Shown piece after piece: positions 10,205 through 19,824 of a DNA stretch of 63,858 bases; positions within the stretch are counted from its first letter, which is position 1, and every line of letters starts with the position of its first letter. Under the pieces are notes generated by a model. The model had not been told where the DNA came from. It worked only from the letters and a program-made list of their open reading frames with translations, and searched no databases. The stretch covers positions 1 through 63,858 of the forward strand of contig CAJXXZ010000005.1 in the NCBI GenBank assembly GCA_913063285.1. Reading direction: 5' to 3'. The translations under genes were made by a program, and so were the position numbers. The DNA is from an uncultured bacterium. Lineage in GTDB: Bacteria > Pseudomonadota > Alphaproteobacteria > CAJXXZ01 > 1604HC.

Positions 10205-10660
10205 CTACTTTAACATATCAATAAATTGACTAAAAAACTCTTCATCTGGAAATTTCCACTCGCAATCAGCAGCTTTTGCGGCAAATTGATCTGAACTTGA
10301 ATCTCCAATCATCCATACATCATTTATACTACATTTAAAATATTCAACTGCTTGATGAATACCTTTGGCACTAGGCTTATACTCAATTTGAGAGTTTAAT
10401 TGCTTATTTGTTTCAAAAAAATCAGTACTAATATATCCGTTAATCCATTTAAAATACCACCATTGAAGATCTCGAATACCTGAGATGATAGATCGTATAT
10501 CTCCATTACTTAGTATACATTGAGTAATATTTTTCTTTTTGCACAAAGATAAAATATAAGGTATATGTGGCATTGGTTTAATATGATTTATACGTATATC
10601 GTCTGTAATTAAAGTTTTGGACCAATCCCAAATGATTAGAGCAGGTAGTTTACTAATCAT
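10205..10660 (-). CDS. Small HAD-superfamily hydrolase
   Basis: The 151-residue protein carries the HAD motif I region IIWDWSKTL (nucleophile Asp12), motif II ILSNGD, a conserved lysine in the YKPSAKG segment, and motif IV MIGDSSSD. In typical phosphatases the residue two after the nucleophile is Asp; here it is Ser14. Activity may be altered or it may be another HAD subclass. The short cap and size resemble small phosphoglycolate-phosphatase-like proteins of intracellular alphaproteobacteria, but the substrate is unknown. It lies 11 bases after the lipoprotein gene on the same strand, so they are probably co-transcribed. Confidence 0.65.
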   Translation of the reverse strand: MISKLPALIIWDWSKTLITDDIRINHIKPMPHIPYILSLCKKKNITQCILSNGDIRSIISGIRDLQWWYFKWINGYISTDFFETNKQLNSQIEYKPSAKGIHQAVEYFKCSINDVWMIGDSSSDQFAAKAADCEWKFPDEEFFSQFIDMLK

Positions 10661-10671
10661 TCAAAATACTC

Positions 10672-11571
10672 TCATATACCATTATCAAATCCTAGATCTT
10701 TGTAAGATACATCAACATCATTTTCAGGCACATTTATAACATCTTCAATACGTTTCACTTCTTGATCTACAATTTTTTCACGATTATACTGAATTTGATC
10801 AGATTTAACATTAATATTTTGCATCTTTTCTTGTAGATCTTTGTAATCAATTTTATTATCACGATCAAAATTTGCTTTTTCTTGTAATCGATCAAGTATT
10901 GCATCTGCATTTGGACTAATCTGCTTTGAGCTTTTTGCTAATGGTTTAGCTACATCAATATGCTCAATTTCATTTAAACGATCAATTTGAATAGATGTTT
11001 CTTCTTTATTTTGTATTACGGATGCAATTTTATTATTCATTAGTTCAACATCAGTTTTATCTGTATTAAGTACAATTTTATTCTGCTCTATTTTTCCTGC
11101 TTGAAACTCAACTTGATTGCTATTTTCTATTCTAACTGCACCAAAAGTACGTATCATAAATATTTGAATTGTATCTATTAGTTGATTAAGTAAATTTTGA
11201 GCACTTTGTCCAATATTATCAGAAATTGGCCATTTATTATTAGCTATAAATCGTAAAGTTCGTTTGCCATTAATTATACATTTGATTGAAACACGTCCAT
11301 GTATCATATTATCTCTATTGTGTACTAGTGATATATCTTCAATAATTAATATAACTTTTAACTCTCCTACTTTTGCTGGTCGAATTTTATTTAAAATTTG
11401 AGTGCAAGCATTTTGATATGTAATAGGAATAGATCCACTAATATTACCTATGGAATATTTTTGCCAAATAATTGATTGCACTGCTAAATGAGATTCATAC
11501 TTTTTCTCGGGTACATTCTGACATCCACTTAACCATATAATTAATATAGGATATAGCAATTTATGAAACAT
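10672..11571 (-). CDS. Putative lipoprotein of unknown function
   Basis: The 299-residue protein begins with a short positively charged end and a hydrophobic stretch ending in LSGC (Cys17), a good lipobox for signal peptidase II. The mature part has a folded-looking N-terminal region (about 20-150) and a hydrophilic, Asp/Gln/Lys-rich C-terminal half with coiled-coil character. I do not recognise the family. It is divergent from the ppiD-like gene, 91 bases apart, so an envelope role is plausible inference. It is followed closely by the HAD gene. Confidence 0.6.
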   Translation of the reverse strand: MFHKLLYPILIIWLSGCQNVPEKKYESHLAVQSIIWQKYSIGNISGSIPITYQNACTQILNKIRPAKVGELKVILIIEDISLVHNRDNMIHGRVSIKCIINGKRTLRFIANNKWPISDNIGQSAQNLLNQLIDTIQIFMIRTFGAVRIENSNQVEFQAGKIEQNKIVLNTDKTDVELMNNKIASVIQNKEETSIQIDRLNEIEHIDVAKPLAKSSKQISPNADAILDRLQEKANFDRDNKIDYKDLQEKMQNINVKSDQIQYNREKIVDQEVKRIEDVINVPENDVDVSYKDLGFDNGI

Positions 11572-11662
11572 AGTTAGTTTTATAAAAATTATATAAAGAA
11601 AATATGAATTTTCAGATATTCATTACTTGAAAAACATAAATAAGTATGCGATCTTTTAATAG

Positions 11663-12964
11663 ATGAATAAATCATCCTCAAAAAATAGCTGGTCGTACAT
11701 AATTTCTCTAGGAACTCTTATAATATTTTTGTTATCTATGTTGTTGCAAATTCCTGAGCAAAAAAATATACTGGGCAAAATAGGCAATATAGAAATTGTA
11801 GAAAGAGATTTTCAAATATATGCAATGCAAAGAATGTCAAGTAGTGAAAAAAGAAAAAGTAAGCAAGAGCTTCTACGAGATTTTATTCAGCAAAAATTAA
11901 TAGAAGCTGAAAGTAAAAGATTGCGATTAACTATAACAGATGATATAGTTTTAAGTAAGATTCAAGGAATGCCATCCTTTCAAAAAGGTAAAGTATTTTC
12001 ATATGATGAAATGCAAAAAGTATTAAATAAACGTGGTCTTTCATACAAACAATTTGAAGCAATTACAAGAGAAAATCTTTTTCAAGAACAGATGTCATAT
12101 ATTTATAATAAAATAATTCCATTACCAAAATCAGTTGCTGATAAATATATAAAAGGAATATTACAATTTAGAGAGGGTAAAAAATATATAGTAAAAATAG
12201 ATGATTTTTCAGCAAAGCCTCCAAGTGAAAAAAATTTAAAAGAAACTTATAAGGAAAACTATTCTAAATTTATTATTCCAGAAACTACATATGGAGAGGT
12301 AGTTGTAATAAATGATAACAAGGAAACTCCTATATCAGTAATACGTGATGAAGTGAAAAAAGCAAATTCATTTAAAGACTTAATTAGTAAATATGAAGGT
12401 AAAATTTATCTTTGTGAGTGGAAAAAAGGCAAGTTGGTAGATTCAAAGAATATACCCACTGAAATTAACAAAGAAATAACATTATTATCTGAAATATCTA
12501 ATGAATTAAAGCAAAGTGGAAAATTACTATGGAGTGTAAGAAAGATCTCAACCAATGCTGAACGTGTACAACCATTGAAAGAAGTTGAAGAAGAGGTGAA
12601 TAGACTTTGGAAGCAAAAGTCAAAAAAACAACAGGCAATTGAATTTGCAAATACAGTTTCTCTGGATTCCGATAAATGGCAAAAAATAGATAGAATATGT
12701 TTTAATAATATATTTGAGAAGAAAGATGATCAGGATATTTATCTAGCTCTTTTTTGTACAAAAGTTGATAAGATAGCATATCGGCGTATTCTCAGAAGAG
12801 AAAATGAAATTATAGTAGTGGTGCCGACAAGCTTAGAGAATTATCCTCTAATAGAAAGTAGTGCTTCATTACAAAAGAAATATGATGATTTAAAGAGAAT
12901 AAAGGAAGATATTGTTGAAAATTGTATGAGTAAATCACTACAGTATATACATAGAATTAGATAA
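11663..12964 (+). CDS. PpiD/SurA-like periplasmic folding factor
   Basis: The 433-residue protein has an N-terminal membrane anchor (about 11-29) followed by a SurA/PpiD-type chaperone domain. Visible are IGNIEIVERDFQIYAMQ, a helix with LLRDFIQQKLIEAESKRLRL, a FQKGKVFSYDEMQKVLNKRG segment, and FEAITRENLFQEQM. PpiD assists proteins emerging from SecYEG. I do not see a clear parvulin domain, so it may be a chaperone without isomerase activity. In alphaproteobacteria ppiD commonly neighbours tpiA, and tpiA does follow here at 15.7 kb. Its stop shares one base with the next start (TAATG), indicating coupling to the MscS gene. Confidence 0.65.
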   Translation: MNKSSSKNSWSYIISLGTLIIFLLSMLLQIPEQKNILGKIGNIEIVERDFQIYAMQRMSSSEKRKSKQELLRDFIQQKLIEAESKRLRLTITDDIVLSKIQGMPSFQKGKVFSYDEMQKVLNKRGLSYKQFEAITRENLFQEQMSYIYNKIIPLPKSVADKYIKGILQFREGKKYIVKIDDFSAKPPSEKNLKETYKENYSKFIIPETTYGEVVVINDNKETPISVIRDEVKKANSFKDLISKYEGKIYLCEWKKGKLVDSKNIPTEINKEITLLSEISNELKQSGKLLWSVRKISTNAERVQPLKEVEEEVNRLWKQKSKKQQAIEFANTVSLDSDKWQKIDRICFNNIFEKKDDQDIYLALFCTKVDKIAYRRILRRENEIIVVVPTSLENYPLIESSASLQKKYDDLKRIKEDIVENCMSKSLQYIHRIR

Positions 12965-14904
12965 TGTTTTTTCAATATTGTATATTTTTTCTTACCATTA
13001 TTTTTGCGGATCTAAGTGAAGATCTCAAATCTAAACTAGATATAATACAGACTCAGATACAAGAAGTACAGGCCGCAATTAATAATAAATCCACAACTCA
13101 AATAACTGAGACAGATATTGATTATCGGTGGATATATAGAGTTTTACAGAATACATATAATGCTATTATTGAAGTAAAAGATGTAGTAGTAAATAACTTT
13201 GATATTCAAATTAAATTAGTAGCTGAGATGCAAAAAATGCTGATAATTATAATTTTATGCTATATTTTAGGTAGATGTACTCATATTCTTATAAAAAATG
13301 TTTTTAGTAGTAATCAGAATTTCAAGCTACTAGATCTTAGCTTATCTAGTATATACATTGTGTATTTATATATATTTTTTGCTGTAACCTCATCAGATAC
13401 AAAGTCTGCTGAATATTGGGTAATTTTATCTACTGTTACAATATACTATTCCACGGCTCTGTGTCTATATTTTATACAAATTATATTTGATTTTTTTAAT
13501 CAGCAAAGTACATTTCAAAATGTACAGACACCTCTACTTATATGGTCATCATTAATTTCATTAGTACTTAATACACGACATGCTATTCCTTCCTGGTTAT
13601 CAGTTGGAAATATTACTCCAGAATTTAAAGCTGATTTTCATTATTTTTCAAATATGTTAGCAAGTATATTATTTTTATTAGCAATTATACATCTACGGCA
13701 TAAAATTCTTTCTCAAAACAATAAATCAAGTTCAATTTTAGTATATCTGATTAAACAATGGGCTATACCAGCTATTATGCTTGTTATTTCAATAGTATAT
13801 TCTTCTGATGAAGAGTTAGAATATCGAGCAATTCGCCTTTCACTGACACCACTAATATGGCCAGTAACTTCAAATATTTTATCACGAATACATATGTATT
13901 TTATTCGGTTGATACATGCATATCCAATTTCTCTTCGTAAGCATTTGTGGATGATATATGAGATGGTAAAAACAATTTTACCATTTTTATCAATAGGAAT
14001 TCCAACATTTATCATGTCTTTAATTTGGAAAGTAAATATTTTTATTATTGCTCAAGAGATACTTGGACCAATATTTGTTCGTAAATTTATACTAATCTCC
14101 TTTATAATATTTAATTCATATATAGTATCACAAATTATTAATCTTACCTTTGAAGCTAGATTAGTATCTTCAAACAATCAAGATAAACAACGTACACAAA
14201 CATTATTTATTATTTCTAGTACACTAACTTACATCGCAATGGGAGCTTTTGCATTTTTGACTTCATTATCTATAATAGGAATAGATGCATCATCTATATT
14301 TCAGAGTCTTGGACTTTTATCTGCAGGTCTATCTTTTAGTGCGCAGCAATTTATACGTGATATTTTAAATGGAATTCTTATTGTTCTAGATGATACAATT
14401 AAAATTGGAGATTGGTTAGAAATTGATAGTAGAGTAGCAATAGTAGAAGAAGTAAAGCTTAGATACATGCGTGTTAGATGGGATGACGGAACTTTATTAA
14501 CAATTCCTTTTCATAAAATTGATGTTGTATACAACAAAAGTAGAAAATTTGCATGTGTAATTATAAACATTTCTGTTGATAGAGAATCTGATACTGATCA
14601 GGTAAACATGTTAATAGAAACAGCATTTACTGAGTTACGACAAATTCCTGAATTTAAGCAAAAAATATTTCTTCCTCTAGAGATTAGAGGAATATCAGAA
14701 TTCACAGGATTTTCGATAATACTGCAAGCAAAAATTAAAGTTGCTCCTCACTATCATACTCGAGCACGTAGAGCATTTAATAAAATTTTAAAGAAATTAT
14801 TTGATGAAAATAATATTAAAATTCCAAATCCATCTATTTTGGTTGATACTCAGACAATTCCATCTTCTCAAACAAAAACTCATACTTCGATAACAGATTT
14901 TTAA
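12964..14904 (+). CDS. MscS-family mechanosensitive ion channel with extended N-terminus
   Basis: The 646-residue protein starts with a signal-like hydrophobic end and a short coiled coil (about 18-45). It then has many membrane helices, and from about residue 440 the MscS core. The pore helix region is rich in Gly/Ala/Ser (GLLSAGLSFSAQQFIRDIL). The beta domain carries DDTIKIGDWLEI and the VRWDDGTLLTIPFHKI segment, and the last part is the alpha/beta C-terminal domain. Such channels release solutes on osmotic downshock. It is translationally coupled to the ppiD-like gene and followed 23 bases later by another membrane protein. The large N-terminal extension resembles MscM/YbiO-type channels. 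Confidence 0.88.
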   Translation: MFFQYCIFFLTIIFADLSEDLKSKLDIIQTQIQEVQAAINNKSTTQITETDIDYRWIYRVLQNTYNAIIEVKDVVVNNFDIQIKLVAEMQKMLIIIILCYILGRCTHILIKNVFSSNQNFKLLDLSLSSIYIVYLYIFFAVTSSDTKSAEYWVILSTVTIYYSTALCLYFIQIIFDFFNQQSTFQNVQTPLLIWSSLISLVLNTRHAIPSWLSVGNITPEFKADFHYFSNMLASILFLLAIIHLRHKILSQNNKSSSILVYLIKQWAIPAIMLVISIVYSSDEELEYRAIRLSLTPLIWPVTSNILSRIHMYFIRLIHAYPISLRKHLWMIYEMVKTILPFLSIGIPTFIMSLIWKVNIFIIAQEILGPIFVRKFILISFIIFNSYIVSQIINLTFEARLVSSNNQDKQRTQTLFIISSTLTYIAMGAFAFLTSLSIIGIDASSIFQSLGLLSAGLSFSAQQFIRDILNGILIVLDDTIKIGDWLEIDSRVAIVEEVKLRYMRVRWDDGTLLTIPFHKIDVVYNKSRKFACVIINISVDRESDTDQVNMLIETAFTELRQIPEFKQKIFLPLEIRGISEFTGFSIILQAKIKVAPHYHTRARRAFNKILKKLFDENNIKIPNPSILVDTQTIPSSQTKTHTSITDF

Positions 14905-14927
14905 AACTTATGAAATAACAAAGTATA

Positions 14928-15566
14928 GTGACCATTAATAGAGAAAGAATAATAACAGCATTTGTAATGATTACATTAAGTGTGTTCATAATATACATGA
15001 TTATATATTTACATAGTATCGTTGCAGGTGTTGATAGTTCAATAATTACAGTTCCTGAAAATATCGCTGAAGCAGCAGCTGCAGATAATATAAATCCAAC
15101 TAAATATTCAAGACAGCAATTAATTGATAAAATAGGAGAAGGATCAGCTAGTAAAGCAGTAGATAATATAATAGGTATGTATGAATTAGATACAATGAAA
15201 AGCGTATATAATCGATATTACTTCATCAAATATGCATTGACTGCTATTCCAAGAACTCATATTATTCATGGTTGGAAGCCAATTTATATTAGTGAAGAAG
15301 CACGTATGATGCTGGCTAAATCTGTTGCTCTTGCTCATACAAATGAGATTGAAGTATATACTAAAAAGCGAATTCGTTTGATGTTAATTCAGATAGAGAG
15401 AAAATTGCAGTATCAAAAAATGAATTTCAAATCGCCTACAGCTAATTATATAAGGCAGTTTAATACAGAATTAAATACTGTAATGAACTATAGACGACAA
15501 CAAAGAAATAGTATGTATACATCAATGAATACATTTGAAAATCAGATGATGTCAGTTAGATTTTGA
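14928..15566 (+). CDS. Single-pass membrane protein of unknown function
   Basis: The 212-residue protein has one N-terminal membrane helix (about 8-33), an Ala-rich acidic segment, and a helical, basic remainder ending in a Met/Asn/Gln-rich tail. The only start that keeps the helix intact is a GTG at 14928; the first internal ATG lies inside the helix. It follows the MscS gene by 23 bases and probably shares its transcript. I recognise no family motif. The topology suggests a periplasmic domain anchored in the inner membrane. Confidence 0.6.
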   Translation: MTINRERIITAFVMITLSVFIIYMIIYLHSIVAGVDSSIITVPENIAEAAAADNINPTKYSRQQLIDKIGEGSASKAVDNIIGMYELDTMKSVYNRYYFIKYALTAIPRTHIIHGWKPIYISEEARMMLAKSVALAHTNEIEVYTKKRIRLMLIQIERKLQYQKMNFKSPTANYIRQFNTELNTVMNYRRQQRNSMYTSMNTFENQMMSVRF

Positions 15567-15688
15567 GATACTACTTATTTCATTTTTTAAAGTTTATTTA
15601 TCAATAATGATTAATATGTGTTTTTAGCCTATTAATCACAAATGATTGACTATATTACTGAAAAAAATTATTATACCTTAATAATCAC

Positions 15689-16258
15689 ATGAAATATCTA
15701 ATTGCAAACTGGAAAGGATTTGGAACACTACAAATTCTTGATAATTTTTGTGAAGAATTTAGTAACTTTGAATATGATACTACAAAAGTATGCTTTATCT
15801 TTGCACCACCTGTGATTTTATTACAATATGCAAGAATTAATCTACCTAATCACATTTATGTAGCATCACAATACTCATCTTTAAATCAAACAACCGGAGC
15901 GATAACATTTGATGCACTAAGTTCTATCAACTGCCAATATACTCTTTGTAACCATCCTGAATTACAAAGTAAAACACCATATATAATGAAATCAAATAAT
16001 CTTGATATTCGCTATATTTTCTATCTTAATGAATATAATGTTGATACATATTTCCATATTAAAGCATCCATATTTGTGTATGAACCAAAGAACAAATCGA
16101 TTTTGATTGATAATTTACCTCGTCCAATTTGTTTTGCTGGATCTGTTGATGCCAATAATGCAAAACACTATTTAAATAAATTTGATGGACTATGTATCGG
16201 AAAATCAAGTCAAAATATCAAAGAAATAAAATCAATAATTCGTTTACTTGAAAGTTAA
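15689..16258 (+). CDS. tpiA: Shortened triosephosphate isomerase (TpiA-like)
   Basis: The 189-residue protein is recognisable as TpiA by motif order. ANWK has Asn7 and Lys9; there is a SQYSSL / TTGAIT segment; CNHPE corresponds to GHSERR with His89 and Glu91; VYEP has Glu132; and FAGSVDANNAK with DGLCIGKSS corresponds to the phosphate-binding end. So the catalytic Lys, His and Glu are all present. It is about 60 residues shorter than the usual 250. The flexible phosphate-gripping loop that normally follows YEPVWAIGTGK is replaced by unrelated sequence (PKNKSILID). The neighbourhood downstream of a ppiD-like gene fits. Whether it folds as a full barrel or is active is uncertain. Confidence 0.72.
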   Translation: MKYLIANWKGFGTLQILDNFCEEFSNFEYDTTKVCFIFAPPVILLQYARINLPNHIYVASQYSSLNQTTGAITFDALSSINCQYTLCNHPELQSKTPYIMKSNNLDIRYIFYLNEYNVDTYFHIKASIFVYEPKNKSILIDNLPRPICFAGSVDANNAKHYLNKFDGLCIGKSSQNIKEIKSIIRLLES

Positions 16259-17431
16259 ATAATGATTTTTAAGCAATATAATTAAAAAAAGCTTTAACCA
16301 CAACATACAATATATTTTGATAAAATATAATATATAGAGTCTTTATAAGAAATTTTTATTATTTATCATAGAAATCATTTCATGCTGTTTTAGATCAAAT
16401 TTTGCTATTGAAAATATTATAATAAAGTTGAATTTTTTTCATTATATAGTTTATATTTATATAGTATTCAAACTAGTATACAGATAAAAGTAATTTTATA
16501 TTTTACTATTTAAATATATTATTTCCATTTTGTACAGTATATTTATATTAAATAAATATAGATTTTCTTTATATCACATAAATTGATTCTGAAAGCATTT
16601 CACATATCTCTATTTTTGAGAATATGAATTTTTAACATATAAATTTCATTTCAATATATAAAATAAATATTTGTATATAGTTTTGCTTTTATATTATAAA
16701 ATTTGATTAACACTTAATATATCAATATTTATTGAATAAAAAGCTAATTATGAAAGATATATGAGAAAAGTCTTCAAAAAAATTTAAATGATTATTAGTA
16801 AAAATATGATGTTGATTTTATGACAAGATATAATATGTGAAACTTATTTTCAGTCAAAAGAAATTTATAAAATAGTATCATTTTTGATAAAGTAAATTTT
16901 TTAGTTTAATATTAGATTATAATTTTTCAAATACACAAAAGTAAATTTATCATTTATGATTTGCAATTTAATATTTGCAGTACTTGATATGTTTTGAAAG
17001 AAATTTATATCATTCTTTAATGTTATTTAGCACTTTTCTGATTTAGTGATAAATAAATTTCAGTAATCTGTAATAATATTTCTATCAAATACTGATTCAA
17101 CTTTTTTATTTATATACTAAGATTTAGTTACATTTTTCATTTAATATTAACAAATTAAAATATTGCGTTCAATTATTAGTTGTATTTTTTATAATCAATA
17201 TCAAATAATTTTTTATTAATATTAAGTGTTGCAAATTATTTTTAGTATTATAATTTAATATTTTCTTAAATTTTCATACCATATACAATTTGTACATTAT
17301 ATTCATATTTAAATTTAGTATACTCATTTCACCGATTTAAAATAAGAGAGTAACTAAATAATTTTACTATTTAAATATGTGAATGAGTTAAAGTTATTTA
17401 CTAGTTATTTTCTCACTATTATACATAATAT
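16259..17431. other. Gene-free AT-rich stretch, 1.2 kb
   Basis: This stretch lies between tpiA and the convergent end of dnaB. It holds many short A/T runs and no open frame, tRNA or clear repeat. secG, a common tpiA neighbour, is not present. Confidence 0.55.
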
Positions 17432-18832
17432 TTATTTAAAAGCATTAAGATCAATATTTGCAAATTTCGTAACTGTTTCATCAAAGTGAAGCATAATATT
17501 TCTAATTGGACCATGACGCTGTTTTGCGATTATTACTTCAGCTACATTATGAATTTTATTCATTCTATCTTGCCATTCTTGCATTTTTGTTGAACCTTCT
17601 GATGGCTTACGACGTGCTTCATAATATGCTTCACGAAAAATAAACATTACGACATCAGCATCTTGCTCTATTGTTCCAGATTCTCGTAAATCAGATAATT
17701 GAGGACGTTTATCATCTCTTTGTTCTACTGCACGTGATAATTGAGATAAAGCTAAGATTGGAATATTTAATTCTTTTGCTAATGCTTTTAATGATCTAGT
17801 TATAAACGATAATTCTTGTATACGATTTTCCGATTTTCCACCTACTGTAAGTAACTGCAGATAATCAATGACAATTAGTCCAATATTGTGCTGACGTAAA
17901 AGACGACGAGCACGAGTACGAAGCCCAGCCATTGTTAAAGCTGGTGTATCATCGATGTATAAAGGCAAATTTGAAATTTTTTGTGATTTAAAGATTAAAT
18001 TTTGCATATCCTGCTCTTTGACTGCACCTCTTCTAATTTTATCAGAAGGAATTTTGGTTTCATGACTTAAAATACGCATAGCAAGTTGTTCAGCAGACAT
18101 TTCTAATGAGAAAAATGCTACACTTGTACCTTCAGATTTATGCATTTGTGCTGCTTGAAATGCTATATTTGTGGCAAGTGCTGTTTTACCCATAGATGGA
18201 CGACCAGCAATAATAATTAAGTCTGATGGATGTAATCCTCCAATATATTTATCAAGATCAATAAAGCCTGTAGCAACTCCAGTAACATGTCTTTCGCTGG
18301 AAAATGCCTGTTTTGTGTGTTCAATTGCGGAATGAATGACATTTGCAAATGTACGCATTGTACGATTTTGTGTATCTGTAGAAGCTAATTCAAAAAGAGA
18401 CTGTTCTGAGTTTTCAATATTTTTAATAGCGCTTTCATCAACTTTTTGATCATATGCATTTTTTATCATTTCATCTCCAATTCTAATGATTTGTCGCCGA
18501 ATATAGTTATCAAAAATAATTTTTCCATAATCATATGTGTGTGATAGTAGCATTAGATATGAAGATAAAGAGTTTAAATATTGCTTTCCACCACGCTCAA
18601 TTACCATTTCATCTTTTGCAAAATATGTCCAAAGTGTAATTGAATTAGCTAATTGACCTTTTTGAATAAAAAATACAATTGCTTCATAAATTTTTTCATG
18701 TAATGGATCAAAAAAGTGTTTTGAAAGAAGAAAATCAGAAATTTTTTCATATAATAAGTTATCATGTAGTAAAGCTGCGAGAAGAGCACGTTCGGCTTCA
18801 AGCGCATTAGGTAGTTCTTTTGAATTTATCAT
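17432..18832 (-). CDS. dnaB: Replicative DNA helicase DnaB
   Basis: DnaB is the hexameric helicase that unwinds the fork. The 466-residue protein starts with the N-terminal helical domain (ALEAERALLAALLHD). After a linker comes the RecA-like domain: Walker A GRPSMGKT (about 209-216), FFSLEMSAEQLA, Walker B LIVIDYLQLL, and the R-finger region ending with AEVIIAKQRHGP. It matches the normal length and looks intact. It is transcribed toward the gene-free stretch and is divergent from nothing close. The paralog-family pseudogene lies just upstream on the same strand. Confidence 0.96.
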   Translation of the reverse strand: MINSKELPNALEAERALLAALLHDNLLYEKISDFLLSKHFFDPLHEKIYEAIVFFIQKGQLANSITLWTYFAKDEMVIERGGKQYLNSLSSYLMLLSHTYDYGKIIFDNYIRRQIIRIGDEMIKNAYDQKVDESAIKNIENSEQSLFELASTDTQNRTMRTFANVIHSAIEHTKQAFSSERHVTGVATGFIDLDKYIGGLHPSDLIIIAGRPSMGKTALATNIAFQAAQMHKSEGTSVAFFSLEMSAEQLAMRILSHETKIPSDKIRRGAVKEQDMQNLIFKSQKISNLPLYIDDTPALTMAGLRTRARRLLRQHNIGLIVIDYLQLLTVGGKSENRIQELSFITRSLKALAKELNIPILALSQLSRAVEQRDDKRPQLSDLRESGTIEQDADVVMFIFREAYYEARRKPSEGSTKMQEWQDRMNKIHNVAEVIIAKQRHGPIRNIMLHFDETVTKFANIDLNAFK

Positions 18833-18935
18833 TATTTATTTTACCATGTTGATTTAAAAAATGAATGTATTTTTTAATGTTATAAATAAATTTAGATCAA
18901 CTTTTTAAATCGGTATTTTGATATTAGTTATATGT

Positions 18936-19640
18936 TCATTGTGATAAAGTAAGATATCTAGTTTTTCTATTTTTATCTTCAAAAGAAAATGAGCCGGATA
19001 TAGATAATTTGACTGATGTTTGATTTTTTTGTATATCTTTTATCATACCTATTGGTAAATCTTTTCCAGGTAATATAGAAGGATAAACTTGAAGAGGATA
19101 TCGCAGCGCTAAGGCTGCTGGTACATATATTGTTAAATTCTCAGAAGTAGATTTTTTAAAACCTATAATAACTGCATATTCTTATGGCTTCTTGCATGGA
19201 TGTTCTAAATCAGATAAATCTACAAAAGGACAATTATCAAGAATTGGCTTGAATCCTTTCATCATGTACCAATATCCTTCACATGAAGTTTCTTGAACTA
19301 CACATCTGTATTGAGTGGAATCTGTAACGTTTTTCTAATGTATCAATAAACTGATTCAATATGTGTAATGTTAGAATAATATTATTTGAAGTAAATATAC
19401 TGGGTATTACACTTGAGGAAGAATTCATATTTATATCATGATGAGACATGAATTTATTAATTACATCTCTAATGTTGGAACAAAATTCATTCACTGAAAT
19501 AACTGAGGAATCATGCTGAGGAGAGTCTGTTACTGAATGTAATTCTTCTACGGGTGAAGAGAGTTGTGAAGTTTCAGTAGGGTTCATTGCAATAGTATTT
19601 GTTAGAAGAAATCCTATAAAAAATATATATTTCTGATATT
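18936..19640 (-). pseudogene. Decayed copy of the 19-23 kb secreted paralog family
   Basis: The minus strand holds a broken relative of the three genes that follow. A signal-peptide-like segment (KYIFFIGFLLTNTIAMN, about 19590-19640) has lost its ATG. From 19587 a frame runs on, with NEFCSNIRDVINKFMSHHDI and ILNQFIDTLEKRY matching the family middle domain. At about 19305 the frame shifts by one. It resumes with EGYWYMMKGFKPILDNCPF, the equivalent of the paralogs' WYQLNNFRPILNSFPF. An in-frame TAA at about 19185 and a final TGA at 18936 complete the copy. The longest uninterrupted frame (19279-19587, 102 residues) could still make a truncated peptide. It points away from the intact copies. Confidence 0.75.
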
Positions 19641-19824
19641 TACCATAACTGAAGCCAACATAGCCTTAGTACCATATCAATATTTATTATTAACTAATTA
19701 CAAGTAATTGATCACTCATTCAAATAATTTTTTTAAAATATAAATAGAAAGTTGAATTCAATTAATTTGTATACAATATGAAAATATTGACATGATAATA
19801 AAATTATGTTGTGTATAAATTTAT

